Shown here piece by piece: positions 6,121 to 10,155 of a stretch of DNA of 10,155 nt. Every line of letters begins with the position of its first letter. Within the stretch, counting starts at the first letter, position 1. Position numbers and translations under genes: made by a program. The stretch is from Sulfurimonas sp. (lineage in GTDB: Bacteria > Campylobacterota > Campylobacteria > Campylobacterales > Sulfurimonadaceae). The stretch covers positions 1-10,155 of the forward strand of contig JAMORZ010000102.1 of the NCBI GenBank assembly GCA_027063295.1. Reading direction: 5' to 3'. Below the pieces are notes generated by a model. It did not search any database, was not told where the DNA came from, and saw only the letters and a program-made list of their open reading frames with translations.

Positions 6121-7773
6121 AAATGCTCTGTTTATCGCACAAAACATTGCTTTGATAGAAGCGATCGTAATGTCATTATCGGCTCCCACACCAAAACATG
6201 AGAGTGTATCTTTTGTTTGTATCTCGATGTATGCTACTGCTTTTGCAGAGCTTTTGTCACCACATGAATGCTCAGAGTAGCTTTTGATACTAAACGCATT
6301 AGGGTAGTTTTGCATAAGTGCGTTTTTGCATGCGTCTATCGGACCATTTCCACTCCCTTGAGCTTGGATCGTCTCACCATTATAACTATATGTGAGTGTA
6401 CATTGTGCCTGACCTTTATCTGTTGAGAGTGTATAGTCTATAAAACTTATATGCTCTTTTACCTCAAAGTATGTCTTTTTAAACACCTCTAAGATCTCGT
6501 CTGCTTCAAGCACTACACCCTTTTCATCACTCAAAGCTTGAACAATACGCCCAATCTCAGGATGCATCGCTTTTGGAAGCTGATAGCCGTAGTTTTTCTC
6601 TAAAATATAAGCAACACCACCTTTTCCTGATTGGGAATTGATACGGATAATAGACTCATACGTTCTTCCAACATCAGCAGGATCTATTGGTAAGTATGGT
6701 ACTTCCCAGAAAGGGTCATCTTTTGCTTTTTGGTACGCCATCCCTTTGTTTATGGCATCTTGGTGACTTCCACTAAATGCAGTATAAACAAGCTCACCAA
6801 CATAAGGGTGTCTCACATGTGTTTGTATCTCAGTACATCTCTCAACAACATCAAGCACTTTGTCAACATCGCTAAAATCAAGTTTTGAATCGATCCCTTG
6901 TGTTGTCATATTGAGTGCAAGTGTGATGATATCTACATTTCCTGTTCTCTCACCATTGCTAAGAAGTGTCCCCTCCACTCTGTCAGCTCCAGCCAAGAGT
7001 GCAAGCTCTGTTGCTGCTACACTTGTTCCACGGTCATTGTGGGTATGTGTTGAGATGAGGATATGCTCACGATTATCAAGGTGTCTGCTCATCCACTCTA
7101 TCTGATCTGCATACACATTTGGTGTTGCCATCTCCACTGTTGCAGGGAGGTTAATGATAACAGGACGATCTTTTGAGATACCCCAACACTGAGTTACCGC
7201 GTTTGAGATACGAGCAGCAAAATCAAGCTCAGTTCCCGTAAAACTCTCAGGAGAATACTCTAAAAAGATTTTCCCATCGTGGTTTTTCTCATACTTTTTA
7301 ACAAGCTCCACACCCTCTAGTGCCAAAGCTATGATCTGCTCTTGCGTTTTGCCAAAGACGATCTTTCTTTGTGCTACAGATGTGGAGTTGTAAAGATGCA
7401 CAGTTGCTTTTTTAACACCTTTGAGTGCTTCAAATGTTTTTGCTATAAGGTGCTCGCGAGCTTGAACAAGTACTTGAACTGTTACATCATCAGGTATAAG
7501 GTTCTCATCTACAAGGCAACGTAAAAAGTCAAACTCTACTTTGGAAGCAGAAGGAAAACCTACCTCTATCTCTTTGAAGCCGATTTTGAGTAAGAGTGAA
7601 AAGAGTTCAAGTTTTTTCTCCATGCTCATAGGGTTGATAAGTGCCTGATTTCCATCACGCAGATCAACACTACACCACTTTGGAGCTTTTGTTATGGTAT
7701 TGTCTGGCCAGGTTCTCTCTGGCAAGTCTATCTTAGGATATGGTTTGTATTTTCCTGTTGGGATGTGATTCAT
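6115..7773 (-). CDS. leuA: 2-isopropylmalate synthase, long (type 2) form
   Basis: LeuA condenses acetyl-CoA with 2-oxoisovalerate, the committed step of leucine synthesis. The 552-residue length and the N terminus (MNHIPTGKYKPYPKIDLPER) fit the yeast/actinobacterial long form rather than the roughly 510-residue E. coli type. Catalytic parts of the TIM barrel are seen: VDLRDGNQAL (36-45, R39 and metal ligand D40), STHTHNDRG (241-249, H243 and H245) and NGERTGN (273-279, N279). SGKGG (382-386) lies in the linker. The C-terminal regulatory domain is present (GSGNGPIDACKNAL at 473-486; FGVGADNDITIASIKA at 527-542), so leucine feedback inhibition is expected. The start is set by AAAAGGG, 5 bases upstream. 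It has its own promoter after the glnA terminators, and its end converges on the AMMECR1-like gene. Confidence 0.95.
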   Translation of the reverse strand: MNHIPTGKYKPYPKIDLPERTWPDNTITKAPKWCSVDLRDGNQALINPMSMEKKLELFSLLLKIGFKEIEVGFPSASKVEFDFLRCLVDENLIPDDVTVQVLVQAREHLIAKTFEALKGVKKATVHLYNSTSVAQRKIVFGKTQEQIIALALEGVELVKKYEKNHDGKIFLEYSPESFTGTELDFAARISNAVTQCWGISKDRPVIINLPATVEMATPNVYADQIEWMSRHLDNREHILISTHTHNDRGTSVAATELALLAGADRVEGTLLSNGERTGNVDIITLALNMTTQGIDSKLDFSDVDKVLDVVERCTEIQTHVRHPYVGELVYTAFSGSHQDAINKGMAYQKAKDDPFWEVPYLPIDPADVGRTYESIIRINSQSGKGGVAYILEKNYGYQLPKAMHPEIGRIVQALSDEKGVVLEADEILEVFKKTYFEVKEHISFIDYTLSTDKGQAQCTLTYSYNGETIQAQGSGNGPIDACKNALMQNYPNAFSIKSYSEHSCGDKSSAKAVAYIEIQTKDTLSCFGVGADNDITIASIKAMFCAINRAFL

Positions 7774-7797
7774 AAGAACCCTTTTTACTTGAAATCT

Positions 7798-7831
7798 TTA
7801 TTAGTCCACTCTTACATAAACTAATAAGTGG
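7798..7831 (-). promoter_or_regulatory. Inverted repeats at the start of the leuA leader (possible operator or pseudoknot)
   Basis: In the leuA direction, TTATTAGT (complement of 7820-7827) pairs perfectly with ACTAATAA (complement of 7798-7805), 14 bases apart. Interleaved with it, CCAC (7828-7831) can pair with GTGG (7806-7809). The a-b-a'-b' order could form a pseudoknot in RNA if transcription starts upstream enough, or act as a protein operator at the start site. No leucine-rich leader peptide is seen, so classical attenuation is not supported. Confidence 0.35.
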
Positions 7832-7834
7832 CGA

Positions 7835-7840
7835 ATTATA
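7835..7840 (-). promoter_or_regulatory. -10 box of the leuA promoter
   Basis: On the minus strand this is TATAAT, preceded by TTTGC and a T/A-rich stretch with spaced T runs but no clear -35 box, as is usual in Campylobacterota. The predicted start is near 7828, leaving about 55 nt of leader before the leuA ATG. It lies downstream of the glnA hairpins, so leuA has its own initiation. Confidence 0.65.
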
Positions 7841-7906
7841 GCAAATTTATGATTATAAAAAAGTTTAGTAGATAAGAAAAAGTTTAAGGAAAGTTTTTTT
7901 GTAAGA

Positions 7907-7929
7907 TTTCTCCACAAAATGTGGAGAAA
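7907..7929 (-). terminator. Distal hairpin downstream of glnA
   Basis: TTTCTCCAC pairs over nine perfect bases with GTGGAGAAA around a five-base loop. In the glnA direction it is followed by TCTTAC and then A runs, so a proper U tract is missing. It may act as a weak terminator, as an RNA 3'-end stabiliser, or together with the proximal hairpin. Confidence 0.5.
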
Positions 7930-7930
7930 A

Positions 7931-7952
7931 TGTTAGGCTAAAAAGCCTAGCA
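7931..7952 (-). terminator. Proximal hairpin overlapping the glnA stop codon
   Basis: In the glnA transcript, TGCTAGGCT pairs with AGCCTAACA (nine pairs, one of them G-U) around a TTTT loop. The TAG stop codon (complement of 7947-7949) is inside the 5' arm. TTTTCT follows within a few bases, giving a short U tract. With the second hairpin it forms a tandem stop between glnA and leuA. Confidence 0.55.
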
Positions 7953-9377
7953 TTGGTAAGTTGTTTTAACTTCGTAAGCAGTTGGACGACCCTCATCTGG
8001 CCATACATCACGCTCAAATCTATAGTGCTGATAAGCATCAATAAACTCTTGTGTAAATACAGGTTTAAGAAATTCATTATCAGCGATAAGACCTTCAAGT
8101 GCTTCACGAAGTGTATGTGGCATTTGAGGAATACCTTTTTCACGAATCTCATCAAGAGAAAGTTCAAACAGATCTTCATCCATTGGACCAACTGGTACAG
8201 TTTTATTTTTAATACCATCAAGACCAGCCATCATCATTACTGCAAATGCAAGGTAAGGACAAGCAGAGCTATCTGGGAAACGCATCTCAATACGAGTAGC
8301 TTTTTCACCTGCACCGTATGGAATACGACAAGCAGCAGAACGGTTTTGGCTAGAGTAAGTTAAGATACTTGGAGCTTCAAAACCTGGAAGAAGTCTTTTG
8401 TATGAGTTTGTAGATGGGTTAGTAAATGCAGAAACTGCTGCAGCATGTTTAAAGATACCACCAGTGTAGTTAAGAGCCATCTCAGAAAGGTTTGCATAGT
8501 TCCCTTCTTTGTAGAAAAGATTTTTACCATTTTTCCATAATGATTGGTGTACGTGCATACCATTACCATTATCACCATATAGTGGTTTAGGCATAAATGT
8601 AGCAGTTTTACCGTTAAGGTGTGCGATCATTTTTACAACATATTTGTATTTTTGAACATTATCAGCTGCACCGATGATGTCGCTAAATACGATACCGATT
8701 TCGTGTTGCCCTTGAGCAACTTCGTGGTGACCAAGAACAACTTCAAGACCAACTTGCTCTAAAACTTGCATCATCTCAGCACGGATATCTACAGCAGAAT
8801 CAGTTGGAGCAACTGGGAAGTAACCACCCTTAGTTCCTGGTCTGTGACCTGTGTTGTACATATCTGGGTATGGGTTGTTTGAGTTCCACTCACCCTCTTC
8901 AGTATCAAATTTATAACCAGCTTCGTTGATGTTGTCAACAAAAGTTACAGAGTCAAACATAAAGAACTCGTTTTCAGGACCAAAGTATGCAGCATCAGCA
9001 ATACCTAAATCTTCAGCATGCTTAAGCGCTTTTTTTGCGATAGAACGTGGACATCTCTCATAAAGGTCACCTTTATAGATATCATAAACATCACAAAATA
9101 CGATGATAGTTGGATCAGCAGTAAACGGATCTAAGAAAGCTGTTGGCACATCAGGCTTTAAAAGCATATCTGATTTGTTGATTGGTTGCCATGCTTCGAT
9201 AGAAGAACCATCAAATGGAAGACCATTTTCAAGTTGTTCAGCACTTACAGCACTCATTCTATAACTGATATGATGCCAAGCACCTTTAATATCTGTAAAT
9301 CTAAAATCTACAAATTGAACATCATTTTCTTCACAAAACTTGAAGAATTCTTCTACGTTGTTAACGAATTTTCCCAT
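7947..9377 (-). CDS. glnA: Glutamine synthetase, type I
   Basis: GlnA makes glutamine from glutamate, ammonia and ATP, and works as a cytosolic dodecamer. The 476-residue length is typical of GSI. The beta-grasp loop PFDGSS (54-59) is followed by the catalytic blocks GPENEFF (133-139, E135 and E137), HHEVAQGQHE (217-226, E219 and E226), GNGMHVHQS (271-279, H275) and NPSTNSYKRL (320-329), with R366 in RFPDSS. At the adenylylation site, where E. coli has NLYDLP with Y397, this protein has DLFELS with F404, so it cannot be adenylylated there by GlnE. I recall a similar Phe change reported for Helicobacter pylori GlnA. The start is clear: AGGAG, seven bases before the ATG. A promoter lies upstream and two hairpins follow the end, so it is probably monocistronic. 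Confidence 0.97.
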   Translation of the reverse strand: MGKFVNNVEEFFKFCEENDVQFVDFRFTDIKGAWHHISYRMSAVSAEQLENGLPFDGSSIEAWQPINKSDMLLKPDVPTAFLDPFTADPTIIVFCDVYDIYKGDLYERCPRSIAKKALKHAEDLGIADAAYFGPENEFFMFDSVTFVDNINEAGYKFDTEEGEWNSNNPYPDMYNTGHRPGTKGGYFPVAPTDSAVDIRAEMMQVLEQVGLEVVLGHHEVAQGQHEIGIVFSDIIGAADNVQKYKYVVKMIAHLNGKTATFMPKPLYGDNGNGMHVHQSLWKNGKNLFYKEGNYANLSEMALNYTGGIFKHAAAVSAFTNPSTNSYKRLLPGFEAPSILTYSSQNRSAACRIPYGAGEKATRIEMRFPDSSACPYLAFAVMMMAGLDGIKNKTVPVGPMDEDLFELSLDEIREKGIPQMPHTLREALEGLIADNEFLKPVFTQEFIDAYQHYRFERDVWPDEGRPTAYEVKTTYQC

Positions 9378-9407
9378 TAATTATCTCCTGAAATTTATTC
9401 TGCTATA

Positions 9408-9413
9408 AGTATA
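9408..9413 (-). promoter_or_regulatory. -10 box of the glnA promoter
   Basis: On the minus strand, GGGATATACTTATAGC contains TATACT, about 30 bases before the AGGAGA ribosome binding site and ATG. The upstream sequence is AT-rich (ATTATTAAATATT) and lacks a -35 box. I see no sigma-54 GG-N10-GC element in the 100 bases upstream, in contrast to nitrogen-regulated glnA genes of enterics. Confidence 0.45.
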
Positions 9414-9506
9414 TCCCAATATTTAATAATGAACGGCTTAATTTTGATGAAAAAATAAGCATTTGCTCTGAATGTTTCAAAATTGCAGTGTAGAGAGAAG
9501 ATTTTG

Positions 9507-9704
9507 TTATCTAAGAACATTACTATAGTAGCGAAAAATACTTGCAAACTCATCTTCATCGTTGAAGTTGTTCACTCTATTGAGAAGGCTTATGAGGCGG
9601 CGAAATGTTGGGTTGCTCATCTGTTTGAAAACCCTCTCGTTTTTTGCATAGTTCATCTTGTGGTTGAGGAGTTTGAGCAGCTCTTTTTTCTCAAAAAAGT
9701 CCAC
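9507..9704 (-). CDS. Unrecognised small ORF with uncertain start
   Basis: The first standard start in frame is GTG at 9704, giving 65 residues rich in Lys, Asn, Arg, Leu and Phe: MDFFEKKELLKLLNHK near the start, NPTFRRLISLLNRVNNF in the middle, and a charged end before the stop at 9507-9509. It looks like a small helical soluble protein; no family is recognised. There is no ribosome binding site before the GTG. The frame stays open upstream to a TAA at 9774-9776 and reads as protein-like sequence (QLKIYLAQTLALDVDFF), but contains no ATG, GTG or TTG. Either a non-canonical start is used, or the gene has lost its 5' end. It lies on the same strand 88 bp after the kinase stop and could be its operon partner. 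Confidence 0.45.
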   Translation of the reverse strand: MDFFEKKELLKLLNHKMNYAKNERVFKQMSNPTFRRLISLLNRVNNFNDEDEFASIFRYYSNVLR

Positions 9705-9792
9705 ATCAAGAGCAAGTGTTTGCGCAAGGTATATTTTGAGTTGTTTTTGTGAGTTATTATAGTTTGACTTTTCTTAATCTTTCTACTAGCTT

Positions 9793-10155
9793 TTAAAAAA
9801 CAACACAAAAAGTTGAACCCTCGTTTTGTATGCTCTCTATCTCCAGGGTGAAGTGGTGGAGTGTGGTGATGTTTTTGACTAAAAACAGCCCAAGTCCAAG
9901 AGAGTTGTTCCATCTGTTGGTATCAACTCTGTAGAACTTCTCTGTGATGTTTGCAAGATCTTTTTTACCTATCCCTATCCCAGAATCTTTCACACATAAG
10001 GAGTGTTTAGAGATATGCACCTCAACATCATCTTCGGAGTATTTGAGCGCATTTTCTAGCAGGTTGCTTACCAACACACCAAGCAGTGCTTTGTCCGCTT
10101 TGATGTTCAACTCCCTCTTACCTTCTATTTTTATCTCTCTGTTTGGGTGGCTGAT
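9793..10155 (-). CDS. Sensor histidine kinase, C-terminal ATP-binding part (gene runs off the right edge)
   Basis: Reading leftward from the window edge, 120 codons end at TAA 9793-9795. They hold a nearly complete GHKL ATPase domain of a two-component sensor: N box NLLENALKYS, G1 box DSGIGIGKKD, F box EKFYRV, G2 box LGLGLFLVKNI, and a closing GSTFCVV strand, the usual kinase end. The sensor domain, membrane segments, phospho-accepting histidine and any response regulator gene lie to the right of the window, so the signal is unknown. The NRWNNSLGLGL sequence resembles OmpR-partner kinases of Campylobacterota as I remember them. A TTG inside the fragment at 10110 is not the true start, because the frame continues open and conserved to the edge. 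Confidence 0.93.
   Translation of the reverse strand: MSHPNREIKIEGKRELNIKADKALLGVLVSNLLENALKYSEDDVEVHISKHSLCVKDSGIGIGKKDLANITEKFYRVDTNRWNNSLGLGLFLVKNITTLHHFTLEIESIQNEGSTFCVVF

Noticed and set aside
7865..8578. Several ORFs overlapping the 3' half of glnA in other frames
   Set aside because: glnA is unambiguous across the region with all catalytic motifs; these are frame shadows without ribosome binding sites or family features.
9445..9475. Possible terminator after the small ORF (AGC-AAAT-GCT followed by TATTTTTT on the minus strand)
   Set aside because: The stem is only three to four pairs; too weak to call despite the U tract.
9653..9913. Reverse ORF of 86 codons spanning the kinase end and the gap
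   Set aside because: Its first part is out of frame over the conserved kinase domain, and the remainder is low-complexity; the 9507-9773 frame is more protein-like.

Overview
The window looks like chromosomal DNA of a Campylobacterota (epsilonproteobacterial) bacterium, probably a free-living Sulfurimonas-like organism. The signs are AT-rich intergenic DNA, promoters with a clear -10 box but no clear -35 box, a topoisomerase I with four C-terminal zinc ribbons, a short BioB encoded near topA (an arrangement I recall from Campylobacter), and a glutamine synthetase without the adenylylation tyrosine. The genus is an inference; there is no rRNA gene here.

Left edge (1-359): the first 52 codons of a flagellin gene run leftward out of the window. 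It has a sigma-28 (FliA)-type promoter and a leader of about 70 nt with a hairpin. The topA promoter region shares this divergent gap.

Rightward operon (360-6120): topA, mntA-hepT (nucleotidyltransferase antitoxin and HEPN ribonuclease toxin), a YfcE/MJ0936-type phosphoesterase, bioB, a Kef-type cation/proton antiporter, and a short divergent AMMECR1-like gene. Junctions are 9 bp or less or overlap (8 bp, abutting, 4 bp, 9 bp, 4 bp), so this is probably one transcript. The toxin-antitoxin pair has no room for its own promoter and seems inserted into a housekeeping operon.

Leftward block (6115-10155): in transcription order, a sensor histidine kinase (C-terminal part only), a small unrecognised ORF with an unclear start, glnA (type I glutamine synthetase, two hairpins at its end), and leuA (long-type 2-isopropylmalate synthase) with its own TATAAT promoter. 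leuA converges on the AMMECR1-like gene with a 6-bp overlap and no visible terminator.

The points most worth attention are the MntA-HepT pair in the topA operon, a BioB that lacks two of the four classical auxiliary [2Fe-2S] ligands, the truncated AMMECR1-like protein, the small ORF at 9507-9773, and the structured leaders of the flagellin gene and leuA. I see no CRISPR array, tRNA, rRNA, insertion sequence or prophage.
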